Notes under the pieces: model-generated | Seen by the model: only the letters and a program-made list of their open reading frames with translations | What the model was told of the DNA's origin: nothing | Databases searched by the model: none | Part shown: positions 6,367-13,414 of the stretch, in pieces | Layout of the letters: every line of letters begins with the position of its first letter | Position numbering within the stretch: position 1 is the first letter of the stretch | Position numbers and translations under genes: made by a program | From: Candidatus Hodarchaeota archaeon | GTDB lineage: Archaea; Asgardarchaeota; Heimdallarchaeia; Hodarchaeales; Hodarchaeaceae | NCBI GenBank assembly: GCA_016839665.1 | Contig: JAEOTU010000305.1 | Coordinates: 1 to 13,414, forward strand | Direction: 5' to 3' | DNA length: 13,414 nucleotides

Positions 6367-7410
6367 ATGAGTAGGTCCCTTAATTTTATCCAAGGTCGCG
6401 GTATGAGATTCAAAATTCTTATTGCATTGCTGATAGTAGGTTTAGTACCTTTAGGTATGACTATGTTAGTTACTACAATCGGTACTAGAGATTTAAACAC
6501 CTTTGCTAAAGACCAAGTTGATAACGAAGTCGCAAGGACAATACACCAAGAGTATTCTAATAAAATGTTTGCAAATGGAATCACAATAACTTTTTCTCTT
6601 GTCCTAGCAATCAGCTTTGCTCTATTATTTACCAGAACAATAACAAAACCGTTAGAATCTCTGATTCAAACTGCTGATAAAATTAGTGAAAAAGACCTTT
6701 CATTCCAGTCTGGAGAGGAAACTGTTTACTCAGGAAGAGATGAAATAAAAAAAATCCAGTCATCGTATTCTTCAGCGATAGGAAATTTGCGTGGAATTAT
6801 TTCTTTGGTTAAAGATTCCTCTATCAAGGTTGATTCATCTTCGGGTGAGTTAGCAACTTTAAGCCAAGAAGTAAATGCGTTAAGCATGGAGATTGCTTCA
6901 ACCATCACTCAAGTATCAAGGGGAGCATCCCAAATGTCCGAGTTCGCAATTAAGGGTTCTCAGGAGATAGAATCCATGTCTAAATCTATCGATAATACAT
7001 TAGAAACAATCGAGGATACTTCGAGCACAATTAATGACATTGCGGGACAAACAAATATTTTAGCTTTAAATGCTGCGATTGAAGCGGCTCGTGCAGGGGA
7101 ATATGGGAGGGGTTTTGCAGTTGTAGCAGATAATGTTCGAAGATTAGCAGAGGAAACAAAGGAGAATAGCAATAGTATTTCTAATTTAACAATCGAAATC
7201 ACGGAGAACATTAAGAAATCAGTAAATCAGATTCAAGAAACATTCCAACAATTTGCTGCTCAGTCAGAGGAATTTTCTGCGAGTAGTGAAGAAGTTGCTG
7301 CTGCGAGTGAAGAGCAAACAGCTGCGATGACTGAATTAGCCTCCGCAGCTCATGAGTTGACAAAATTAAGTGAAGAACTCGTAACTGAAATGAACCGCTT
7401 TAAGCTTTAG
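6367..7410 (+). CDS. Methyl-accepting chemotaxis-type transducer with minimal sensor region
   Basis: A 347-residue membrane signal transducer. Helix one is residues 16-38 and helix two 71-89, with only about 32 residues between them, so there is no folded ligand-binding domain outside the cell. A HAMP linker follows (90-142; [16 protein letters not shown]), then a long coiled-coil signalling domain. Its hairpin tip (225-262) reads [20 protein letters not shown] and [17 protein letters not shown], nearly the consensus that docks CheA and CheW, except that the usual Glu of VADEVRKLAE is Asn256. Glu- and Ala-rich heptads near 300-330 ([17 protein letters not shown]) are likely methylation helices. 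The protein should sense membrane state or a partner protein. M13 (6403), preceded by AAGGT, is an alternative start. No che genes lie in the window; the next gene is 71 bp downstream. Confidence 0.9.
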   Translation: MSRSLNFIQGRGMRFKILIALLIVGLVPLGMTMLVTTIGTRDLNTFAKDQVDNEVARTIHQEYSNKMFANGITITFSLVLAISFALLFTRTITKPLESLIQTADKISEKDLSFQSGEETVYSGRDEIKKIQSSYSSAIGNLRGIISLVKDSSIKVDSSSGELATLSQEVNALSMEIASTITQVSRGASQMSEFAIKGSQEIESMSKSIDNTLETIEDTSSTINDIAGQTNILALNAAIEAARAGEYGRGFAVVADNVRRLAEETKENSNSISNLTIEITENIKKSVNQIQETFQQFAAQSEEFSASSEEVAAASEEQTAAMTELASAAHELTKLSEELVTEMNRFKL

Positions 7411-7481
7411 CCTTTGTTATACCTTAACTTATTTATTTAATTGATCGTTCTTACCAGAATTTACCTACAGGAGAACATAAC

Positions 7482-8363
7482 ATGGTTGATGAGCAAGAAA
7501 CAAAGGGGGATCCTCGGATGAAAAAAGCTTACGAGGCCTCCTCCAAATTATTACGAAAACGACTTGAAAAGGAACGACCTGAAGATCTGGAGTTGTTGGA
7601 TGACATCGAAGAATCAGATATCATAGTCGTAACGGGGACATATGATCATGCACAAGTAAATTTTCATATGGCTGAAATTCCGCATACAGTAATTTCCCCG
7701 TCAGAAGTGGATAGTTTAGAAATAAATCCTGATCAACTTCTTTTCATTAATTGTCCAGGAACAGGCATAAGAGAAAAAGGGATGAAGATAATTCAGGGGT
7801 TTGTTGAATCAGGGGGAATGCTTGTAACCACAGATTGGTCGTTATTAAATGTCCTTGAAGTGGCTTTTCCTGGTTTTGTTAAATATAATAACGTGGCGAC
7901 TCGCGATGATGTTGTACGGGTTGAAATCTTAGAAGGAGGAGACGATTCTTTCATAAAGAACGTGATTGATAACACGGATGATCCTCAGTGGTGGCTAGAA
8001 GGATCGTCTTATCCTATTCAAATTATGGACCAGGAAAAAGTCAAAGTTCTGGTGACCTCTCAAGAAATGAAAGAAAAATATGGGGAAGCTCCCATTGTCG
8101 TCTCTTTTAACGTTGGGAAAGGGGAAGTTATCCATATGACTTCACATTTCTATTTACAACGAACAGAAACCCGAACAGAACGACACGCATCTGCAAGTAC
8201 TGCTTATGCTATGGAGAAAGGTTTCACATCCTCTGAAATGGATGAAGTTGAGGGATTAAAGGAATTATCCACAGCGGAAGTAGAAAGCGCTTATACATCT
8301 CAAGCATTTATGACTGATATGGCATTAAAGCAGAAAAAAAGAGCTATGAAACGCAAAAAATAG
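7482..8363 (+). CDS. Cytoplasmic protein with class I amidotransferase/ThuA-like fold
   Basis: A 293-residue soluble protein with no signal or membrane segment. Residues 46-225 look like an alpha/beta amidotransferase-type fold: DIIVVTG (46-52), LLFINCPGTG (86-95) with Cys91, FVESGGMLVTTDW (107-119), and VVSFNVGKGEVIHMTSHF (206-223). The GG-hydrophobic-T pattern and the late GKGxV strand recall ThuA, DUF4350 and GATase1-like proteins. A full Cys-His-Glu triad is not evident, so it may bind ligand or protein rather than hydrolyse glutamine. Flanking parts are charged: a Lys/Glu-rich helix at 13-44 and a tail (from about 250) ending in KQKKRAMKRKK. AGGAGA at 7469-7474 lies 7 nt before the ATG. 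It may be cotranscribed with the transducer gene (71-bp gap, no clear T-tract), so a shared signalling role is possible. I do not recognise a named family. Confidence 0.65.
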   Translation: MVDEQETKGDPRMKKAYEASSKLLRKRLEKERPEDLELLDDIEESDIIVVTGTYDHAQVNFHMAEIPHTVISPSEVDSLEINPDQLLFINCPGTGIREKGMKIIQGFVESGGMLVTTDWSLLNVLEVAFPGFVKYNNVATRDDVVRVEILEGGDDSFIKNVIDNTDDPQWWLEGSSYPIQIMDQEKVKVLVTSQEMKEKYGEAPIVVSFNVGKGEVIHMTSHFYLQRTETRTERHASASTAYAMEKGFTSSEMDEVEGLKELSTAEVESAYTSQAFMTDMALKQKKRAMKRKK

Positions 8364-8400
8364 AATAGTTCTGTAAACGTAACTGAAAATCGAAATTAAG

Positions 8401-8408
8401 TTTTTTTT
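8401..8408 (+). terminator. T8 tract after the amidotransferase-like gene
   Basis: Eight consecutive T begin 38 nt after the stop codon at 8361-8363. Such a U-tract alone can end transcription in archaea. It marks the likely end of the transducer/amidotransferase-like unit and separates it from the ABC operon. Confidence 0.55.
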
Positions 8409-8714
8409 GAGGGATTATTATTGCTAGGTGTTATCTGTTATATTGTACTTTCCTCATAACTCTGTTTTCGGCTTTGTGACAGTCATACTGGAATTTATTT
8501 ACTATTCAAACCATTCTTGAATCGTAACTTGCTTTCTGTAAGTGCTACAGTCTCTTAAATCTTGGAAAATGTTTTCATTATAATCCCTGTCTTTAAGTCT
8601 ATCGTTTTATTCAAATGTTTCTTTGATGTTATACAATGTAGGCCTATTGACTGTCTCTATGAAAAACTTTAAAAACAAATTTCATGAATATATACAATAT
8701 TAAACTTTTTTAAG
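8409..8714. other. Noncoding gap before the ABC operon
   Basis: Together with 8364-8408 this makes a 351-bp stretch without a convincing gene. It is AT-rich and T-biased on the plus strand. The longest plus-strand frame I noticed starting with ATG encodes 25 residues (near 8628-8705), has no ribosome-binding site and looks like chance. A small inverted repeat, CTGTA/TACAG, occurs at 8536-8550. No tRNA-like or riboswitch-like fold stood out by eye. Its 3' end carries the promoter of the ABC operon. Confidence 0.5.
8688..8694 (+). promoter_or_regulatory. Candidate TATA box of the ABC operon
   Basis: ATATATA at 8688-8694 is centred 24 bp before the ATG at 8715, which would make the permease mRNA leaderless. 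This agrees with the lack of a Shine-Dalgarno sequence (CTTTTTTAAG precedes the ATG). The box is embedded in AATAT-ATACA-ATATT (8687-8701), a 5-bp inverted repeat that could be an operator or simply AT-rich coincidence. Confidence 0.4.
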
Positions 8715-11693
8715 ATGTGTCGAAGCATGCAAAACGAAAAAAGCAGACACCGAAGCAAGTATAATGGAGTTCCTCTCAAAATTAAGATACTGCTAATCTT
8801 CTTAAACATGTTCATTCTTTTCATCTTTTTTGAATTGGACATAATTTTGATTATAACTGTATTATTCTTTATGGTATTGGTAATTTACGAGATCGTATCT
8901 ATTAATAAAAATAAGCGGATGTGGACAGAGTTCTTTAATTTATCTGGATGGGTAGTTCTAAAATATCTCAAATTATCAAAAAAATATATCTTTGCCTCAA
9001 TATTTGGATTAGTTTTTTCTATAATTGTACTGTCTCAGGTTTTTTTACTCCTCGGTACGTATCAAGATATAATTTTTCAAGATGTAATGAAGGGTGAGGA
9101 TCCCGCGGCACTTACAATCTTTCCTTACTCTACTAGAATTGCTGCGTCAAGTTTTAATGAAACTGCTTCGGATTATCAATCCGTTGGAAATCGAAGTATT
9201 GAATTCTATCAGTACAACATAAAATACGTTCGATCAGAAGGGAGTTTTCCCGTCGAAATCCGTACTAGCGAGATTTCTAGTCAACCCAATGTACAAGAGG
9301 AAATCTCGGTTGGTATGTTAACACAAGAAAAACTTGCTTTCCTTTCTACTTATTTTCGGTATGAGGGGCCTTTAACAGTGGAAAATAATTTTGCTATAGG
9401 TATTTTTTCTCAAAATCTAGGAACAGGTATTAATTATGAAGACTTAAACAACTCCCTTCCCATCGTAGTGTATGTAAATCAACAATTCAGTTATATTACC
9501 CCATTCCCAATTAATTCAACCACGATATTATTAGAAAACGAAATTAATGACTTTTACGAATTACAAGGAAATTTAGAGATGGAATCGTTCATGATTCTTG
9601 TTTCTGAAGACCTTTTCTGGAAGATGTTCCATCAATTTGCAGAACCAAGGTCTGATACTCTTCACCTGAAGGTTCATTTTTTTATAGATATTCCTCCTCT
9701 CTCTGAGATAACAATAGAAGATTTGAGCAGAGATTTACGAAAAATTCAGTTAAAGGCTGATAATGATTTATTCATGGGAGGAATTGATGGTTATGCACTA
9801 ACATATCTGAAACACAAAGTAGATAATTGTATTTCGACAATAAATCGTGTAAAAACAACCACCTTATTATCAATAGGACCTATAATTGCTCTGGGATTAT
9901 ACTTAGTCTATTTCTCTATCAATCTTGTCCATTTACGTAGGAAGAATTTAATATCAATTTTAAAACTTAGGGGAACCTCCGAGGTTCAAGTTGCAGGGAT
10001 TTTATTTGCTGAGGTGATTATTTCTGGTATTGTTTCAATCGTTGTTGGAATGATACTAGCAATACCATGGGCTATAATTTCATTGAAAACAAGTGGATTT
10101 CTAGAATTTAACAACCCTACAATCTTTCCACTCATTCCTACTAATTGGTACTGGCAAATTCCAATTATTGGACTAATTTTTAGTCTTGACCTAAACATAT
10201 TTACTGTTCTTCATCTTTCCAAGACCCAAATAACTGATGAGGAGCTGTTTGAGGAGAAAAGCCTCCCCCTCTGGCAAAAATTGCACTTAGATATCTTTCT
10301 TTTTGGCTTAGGATTAATTCAATATTTCGCATTAAATTTTATCCATATACCACAAGAATACGCTGAAATCCTTAGTTTTTCCTTGACATCCATCGCTCCT
10401 TTTAGTCTTATAGCAATTATCATCGGCGCGAGTTTATTAGTCTCACGATATTTTTCAGGAATAATTGGGAACCTTTCAAGACTTATTTGGTATAGGAATA
10501 CCAACATTTTAGCCCTTGCAACCAGGAATTTAAAGAACAAGAAATTTTCGTCATCAAAACTTGTTTCGTTGTTAATGCTAGGGATTATGTTGAGTATATC
10601 TTTTTTTATTGTACCTGTGACATTAGAAGGAAATGCTGAAGAGGCTATTGGGTATGATATTGGAGCAGATATTGTGGTTACAAATCTAAATCCACAAAAT
10701 AATCCTGAATGGGATTCTATTAAAGACATCCAAGGAGTTTACTCCATAAGTGAAGTATCTTACGGTTTAATCAGAGATTTAAACGGTTTGACCTATATTT
10801 TTCTTGGTATTAATAGATCAACTTTTGCCGCATCTGCTTTTTGGAAGAACTCTTATGCTTCTAAACCTCTTAGTGATTTAATTTCGAGTATGACTGAAAA
10901 TACTTCTGTTCTAGTATATCAAATCACAAAGAAGAATCTTGGAAGGGAAATGGGGGATAATTTGCCTATGATTAGTCAAAATTTCCAAATGAATGTAGAA
11001 ATTGTTGGGGCATTTCAATATTTTCCTATTTTAATAGACGAAACTTTGAATCTAGGGCGATCCAATGATATCATTCCCATTGCAATTGATTATAAGACTA
11101 CTTTAAAGTTCTTAGAGGTTTTTCCTGTAGAACACTTTAAAACGCGTACGTATATAAAATTAGAAGATGATGGAAATCACACATTTGTACTTGAACAGTT
11201 AGGAAATACTTTAGACACAAACAAATATTCTATCGAATCTATTTCAGAAGATTTGAACGAAGAAATAAGTTCTCCAGCTTACATTAGTATTCTTTCTTCC
11301 TTTCAGGCCATGCTTGTAATATCGTTCCTCAGTTCATTGATTGCAATCACTTTCTTCTTATTCTTAACTTTAGCACAAAGACAGAAAGAGATCGGAGTTT
11401 ATCGCTCGCTAGGAATGGTAAAAAATCAGATATTTCGGCTTTTTTTCTTGGAATCCTTAATTATACTTTTTTCAGGTATTGTCACAGGATCACTGTTAGG
11501 AGTAATTATTGCTGATTTTATGATTCGAGTAGCCCTTCTAGGATCTAGAGTAACGCCGTACGAGATATATTATCCGATTGACTTTTTAATCGCCTATATT
11601 ATAGTAATTCTCGTTACAGGGATAATTTCAGCATTACTTCCTACACGAAGAATCTCATCGAAGTATGTAGGCTCAATATTAAGGACAGAGTGA
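8715..11693 (+). CDS. ABC transporter permease with two FtsX modules (MacB/LolE type)
   Basis: A 992-residue membrane protein that forms the transmembrane part of a MacB/LolCDE/FtsX-superfamily ABC system. Two short helices (about 23-40 and 42-60) precede the usual first helix (92-114). A large extracytoplasmic domain spans about 115-375. The first FtsX module starts near 383 and has its coupling segment at RRKNLISILKLRGTSE (408-423). More helices follow to about 575. A second half opens with RNLKNKKFSSSKL (604-616) and a helix, has an outer domain at about 636-855, and ends in the second FtsX module with AQRQKEIGVYRSLGM (887-901) and helices to 977. Such a duplicated permease can work as one chain. 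Substrates of this class are lipids, lipoproteins or peptides, or the system acts by mechanical coupling. Two ATPase genes follow directly. The start is uncertain: M5 (8727) is an alternative. Confidence 0.85.
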   Translation: MCRSMQNEKSRHRSKYNGVPLKIKILLIFLNMFILFIFFELDIILIITVLFFMVLVIYEIVSINKNKRMWTEFFNLSGWVVLKYLKLSKKYIFASIFGLVFSIIVLSQVFLLLGTYQDIIFQDVMKGEDPAALTIFPYSTRIAASSFNETASDYQSVGNRSIEFYQYNIKYVRSEGSFPVEIRTSEISSQPNVQEEISVGMLTQEKLAFLSTYFRYEGPLTVENNFAIGIFSQNLGTGINYEDLNNSLPIVVYVNQQFSYITPFPINSTTILLENEINDFYELQGNLEMESFMILVSEDLFWKMFHQFAEPRSDTLHLKVHFFIDIPPLSEITIEDLSRDLRKIQLKADNDLFMGGIDGYALTYLKHKVDNCISTINRVKTTTLLSIGPIIALGLYLVYFSINLVHLRRKNLISILKLRGTSEVQVAGILFAEVIISGIVSIVVGMILAIPWAIISLKTSGFLEFNNPTIFPLIPTNWYWQIPIIGLIFSLDLNIFTVLHLSKTQITDEELFEEKSLPLWQKLHLDIFLFGLGLIQYFALNFIHIPQEYAEILSFSLTSIAPFSLIAIIIGASLLVSRYFSGIIGNLSRLIWYRNTNILALATRNLKNKKFSSSKLVSLLMLGIMLSISFFIVPVTLEGNAEEAIGYDIGADIVVTNLNPQNNPEWDSIKDIQGVYSISEVSYGLIRDLNGLTYIFLGINRSTFAASAFWKNSYASKPLSDLISSMTENTSVLVYQITKKNLGREMGDNLPMISQNFQMNVEIVGAFQYFPILIDETLNLGRSNDIIPIAIDYKTTLKFLEVFPVEHFKTRTYIKLEDDGNHTFVLEQLGNTLDTNKYSIESISEDLNEEISSPAYISILSSFQAMLVISFLSSLIAITFFLFLTLAQRQKEIGVYRSLGMVKNQIFRLFFLESLIILFSGIVTGSLLGVIIADFMIRVALLGSRVTPYEIYYPIDFLIAYIIVILVTGIISALLPTRRISSKYVGSILRTE

Positions 11694-12601
11694 TGAAAAT
11701 GGATGATTTAAAATTATTACTTACTCAAACTGAAAGGAGTTATGGTATTCAAACAAGGGATTTACTTATGGTCTATGACGATCCTGCAATAGATTCAGGA
11801 TTCATTGCGTTGAGGGGGATAGAGCTGGATATTCCTCCTGGAAGTCTAATCTCTATTATAGGGCCAAGTGGAGCAGGAAAATCTACTTTACTTAAAGTAT
11901 TAGGTGGAATATTTCCTCCAACTGCTGGTGAAATATTCATAGGGGATATTCCAGTTCATTCACTTTCAGGTTATTATTTAGATGAATATAGACGTCGAAT
12001 TGTTGGCTATTTATGGCAACATCCTGAAAGAAATCTTATTCCAGGACTATCTGCAGAAGACAATATAGTATTGGCTCAAAAGATCTCAGGATTTTCCAAA
12101 ACAAACCAAAAGGAATGGAGTGAGGAACTATTGTCAGCTCTAGGATTAAAAAATAGGCGTTATCATAAGCCATTTGAGCTTTCTGGAGGCGAAGCGCAAC
12201 GTTTAAGCTTAGCTGTCGCATTAGCCAATAAACCAAAGGTACTATTAGCAGATGAACCCACAGGAGAGCTAGATAATGATACTACCTTTGAAATCATTGG
12301 ATACCTTCAAGACTTAAACAAAGAATTTGAACTTACAATCGTTGTTGTGACACATGATTATCGTTTTGAGCGAATGACATCTCAAGCCTATCAAATTCTT
12401 GATGGGCAGCTAGGGAATATCAAACGCTCAATCACAGGTGATCCTACAGTTGATTGGCGGAGAGTAGAGCGAGAGGAGGTATCTTTTGTAGATCAATTTG
12501 GCAATGTGCGGATTCCTGAAGCAATTAGGCAAGAATTGAAACTTGGGAAATATATACGATTTTCCGTTAAAGATGGAAAAGGTTATTTTGAATCGGTATG
12601 A
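11693..12601 (+). CDS. ABC ATPase with C-terminal AbrB/SpoVT-like domain
   Basis: A 302-residue LolD/MacB-type ATPase that should power the adjacent FtsX permease. All motifs are intact: Walker A GPSGAGKST (57-65), Q-loop Gln109, signature LSGGEAQR (163-170), Walker B VLLADE (183-188) with catalytic Glu188, and His221 in VVVTHD. After the nucleotide domain comes an extension (263-300) reading FVDQFGNVRIPEAIRQELKL then KYIRFSVKDGKGYFES, which fits an AbrB/SpoVT swapped-hairpin fold. This could bind DNA, dimerise, or contact the partner ATPase. The N-terminus, with RSYGIQTRDLLMVYDD before the first strand, is also longer than usual. The ATG at 11693 overlaps the permease stop by one base (TGATG), with AAGGA 7 nt upstream; a GTG at 11690 is an alternative start, giving a 4-base overlap. 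Overlap implies translational coupling. Confidence 0.88.
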   Translation: MKMDDLKLLLTQTERSYGIQTRDLLMVYDDPAIDSGFIALRGIELDIPPGSLISIIGPSGAGKSTLLKVLGGIFPPTAGEIFIGDIPVHSLSGYYLDEYRRRIVGYLWQHPERNLIPGLSAEDNIVLAQKISGFSKTNQKEWSEELLSALGLKNRRYHKPFELSGGEAQRLSLAVALANKPKVLLADEPTGELDNDTTFEIIGYLQDLNKEFELTIVVVTHDYRFERMTSQAYQILDGQLGNIKRSITGDPTVDWRRVEREEVSFVDQFGNVRIPEAIRQELKLGKYIRFSVKDGKGYFESV

Positions 12602-12610
12602 GGCTTTCTA

Positions 12611-13342
12611 ATGACAAGTATAAGTCAAGATCCTATCATTGAAACTCAAAATCTTACTAAAAGCTTTGGTAGTGGAAATACCTTGGTTCATGCGATAAGA
12701 GGTATTTCAATAAGGATTGAATCAGGAGAATTCCTTTCAATCCTAGGGAAGTCGGGTTCTGGGAAATCTACATTCGTATCCTTAGTCGCTGGTTTGGAAA
12801 AACCAACCCAAGGTATTGTAACGCTTGAAGGGGAAAGTTTAGTAGATAAAACTCAGGATGAGTTAAGCTTACTAAGAAGAAAGATGATTGGTATCGTTTT
12901 TCAACATTTTCATCTGATTGATACAATGACGGCTCTTGAAAACGTTGAATTGCCATTGCTTATTGCCAATGTCCTTCCTAAAACTCGGAAAATAAGAGCG
13001 ATCGAAGCTTTGAAACTTGTAGGGCTTGAGGAGAAATTGTATCATGTGCCTGAAGACTTATCAGGTGGAGAAAAACAAAGAGTCTGCATCGCTCGTGCTT
13101 TAATAAATAAACCAAGGATAATTCTTGCGGATGAACCTACAGGTGACTTGGACAGTGAGACTGGAGATGCTATTATTCAGCTTTTGATGCAGATTAATCA
13201 AGATCCAAAGTGGAACCCCGTAATTATTATGGTAACACATGACTTAACTAAACTCCGAGATGGAATGAGAGTCATCAAACTAAAAGATGGACAAGTAACT
13301 CAGGATGAAAGGTTTTCTGGCAATTCTGATCATCTTCAGTAG
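12611..13342 (+). CDS. ABC ATPase, LolD/MacB type
   Basis: A 243-residue ATPase of the usual compact LolD size, 9 bp behind the previous ATPase. Motifs are complete: Walker [10 protein letters not shown] (46-54), Q-loop Gln98 in [21 protein letters not shown], signature LSGGEKQR (150-157), Walker B IILADE (170-175) and His210 in MVTHD. The Q-loop region is the standard lipoprotein-exporter type, so this subunit probably contacts the FtsX coupling helices directly. It lacks the AbrB-like extension of its neighbour. GAGG (12600-12603), overlapping the preceding stop, is a weak ribosome-binding site 7 nt before the ATG. With one double-length permease upstream, the likely assembly is one permease chain plus one of each ATPase, though two alternative homodimers are possible. 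Confidence 0.9.
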   Translation: MTSISQDPIIETQNLTKSFGSGNTLVHAIRGISIRIESGEFLSILGKSGSGKSTFVSLVAGLEKPTQGIVTLEGESLVDKTQDELSLLRRKMIGIVFQHFHLIDTMTALENVELPLLIANVLPKTRKIRAIEALKLVGLEEKLYHVPEDLSGGEKQRVCIARALINKPRIILADEPTGDLDSETGDAIIQLLMQINQDPKWNPVIIMVTHDLTKLRDGMRVIKLKDGQVTQDERFSGNSDHLQ

Positions 13343-13360
13343 TCTATTAAACAAAATTAG

Positions 13361-13414
13361 ATGCAAACAATTAAGAGTTCTGGTGACATCACAAGAAAAG
13401 AAAAAGAAAACGAG
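13361..13414 (+). CDS. Possible start of a next gene, cut by the window edge
   Basis: An ATG at 13361 opens a frame that runs 18 codons to the end of the window without a stop, giving a Lys- and Glu-rich hydrophilic start. It lies 18 bp after the last ATPase gene and could be a fourth member of the operon. There is no ribosome-binding site, and a GTG at 13383 opens another frame, so this is only a possibility. Confidence 0.25.
   Translation, partial: MQTIKSSGDITRKEKENE

Noticed and set aside
6339..7211. Several minus-strand frames opposite the transducer gene.
   Set aside because: They mirror the coding strand of a gene with near-consensus chemoreceptor motifs and have no start signals of their own.
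8364..8714. Possible small gene, noncoding RNA or riboswitch in the 351-bp gap.
   Set aside because: No frame longer than about 25 codons looked convincing, the small inverted repeats are short, and no known riboswitch pattern was recognised.
8046..13412. A stretch in the amidotransferase-like gene (from 8046, encoding VLVTSQE) matches the window's right end (from 13377), with 29 of 36 bases equal and two differences at silent third positions.
   Set aside because: The match is short and ends in A-rich sequence where identity is cheap. The frame at the right end has no clear start and the window stops there. It could be the edge of a related gene, but that cannot be judged without the next bases.

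Overview
This 13.4-kb AT-rich window carries no rRNA, tRNA, mobile element or CRISPR array. It holds ten supportable protein genes and a possible eleventh cut off by the right edge. The organism is most likely an archaeon. Several genes have TATA-like boxes about 25-35 bp, or about 75 bp, before the start and no bacterial -35/-10 pattern. Some starts look leaderless, while others have GGTGAT or GAGGAG ribosome-binding sites. One secreted protein has a Ser/Thr-rich stalk, several N-glycosylation sequons and a C-terminal membrane anchor, as archaeal surface proteins often do. The gene mix and low GC would suit an Asgard archaeon (Heimdallarchaeia-like), but no universal marker is present, so that placement is a guess.

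Left part (1-3012): a large minus-strand gene runs off the left edge. It encodes 599 residues of a GH38/GH57-superfamily glycosidase-like protein with non-standard residues at the positions where the classical acidic residues would be expected. It is divergent from a plus-strand gene for a secreted, membrane-anchored Ntn-type (choloylglycine hydrolase/C45-like) amidase.

Middle minus-strand block (3094-6100): three genes each separated by about 150 bp. They encode a family-3 membrane acyltransferase, a small membrane protein ending in a SHOCT domain, and an unusual protein that joins a recombinase-like SAM domain to a cysteine-rich V4R-like domain. A hairpin at 3047-3076 lies between the convergent transcripts.

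Right plus-strand block (6367-13342): a methyl-accepting transducer with almost no extracellular sensor is followed 71 bp later by a cytoplasmic protein with a class I amidotransferase/ThuA-like fold. After a 351-bp noncoding gap comes a compact three-gene ABC operon: a 992-residue permease with two FtsX modules, then two different LolD/MacB-type ATPases. The first ATPase carries a C-terminal AbrB/SpoVT-like swapped-hairpin domain. One permease and two unlike ATPases suggest an asymmetric transporter or mechanotransmission complex that handles lipids, lipoproteins or surface components.

The left and middle genes could all act on surface glycans or acyl groups (a glycosidase, an amidase and an acyltransferase), but that link rests only on proximity. 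I see no self-evident new defence or mobile system. The most unusual points are the SAM/V4R fusion, the altered active site of the glycosidase-like protein, the secreted Ntn hydrolase whose nucleophile sits at the signal-peptide junction, and the asymmetric ATPase pair.
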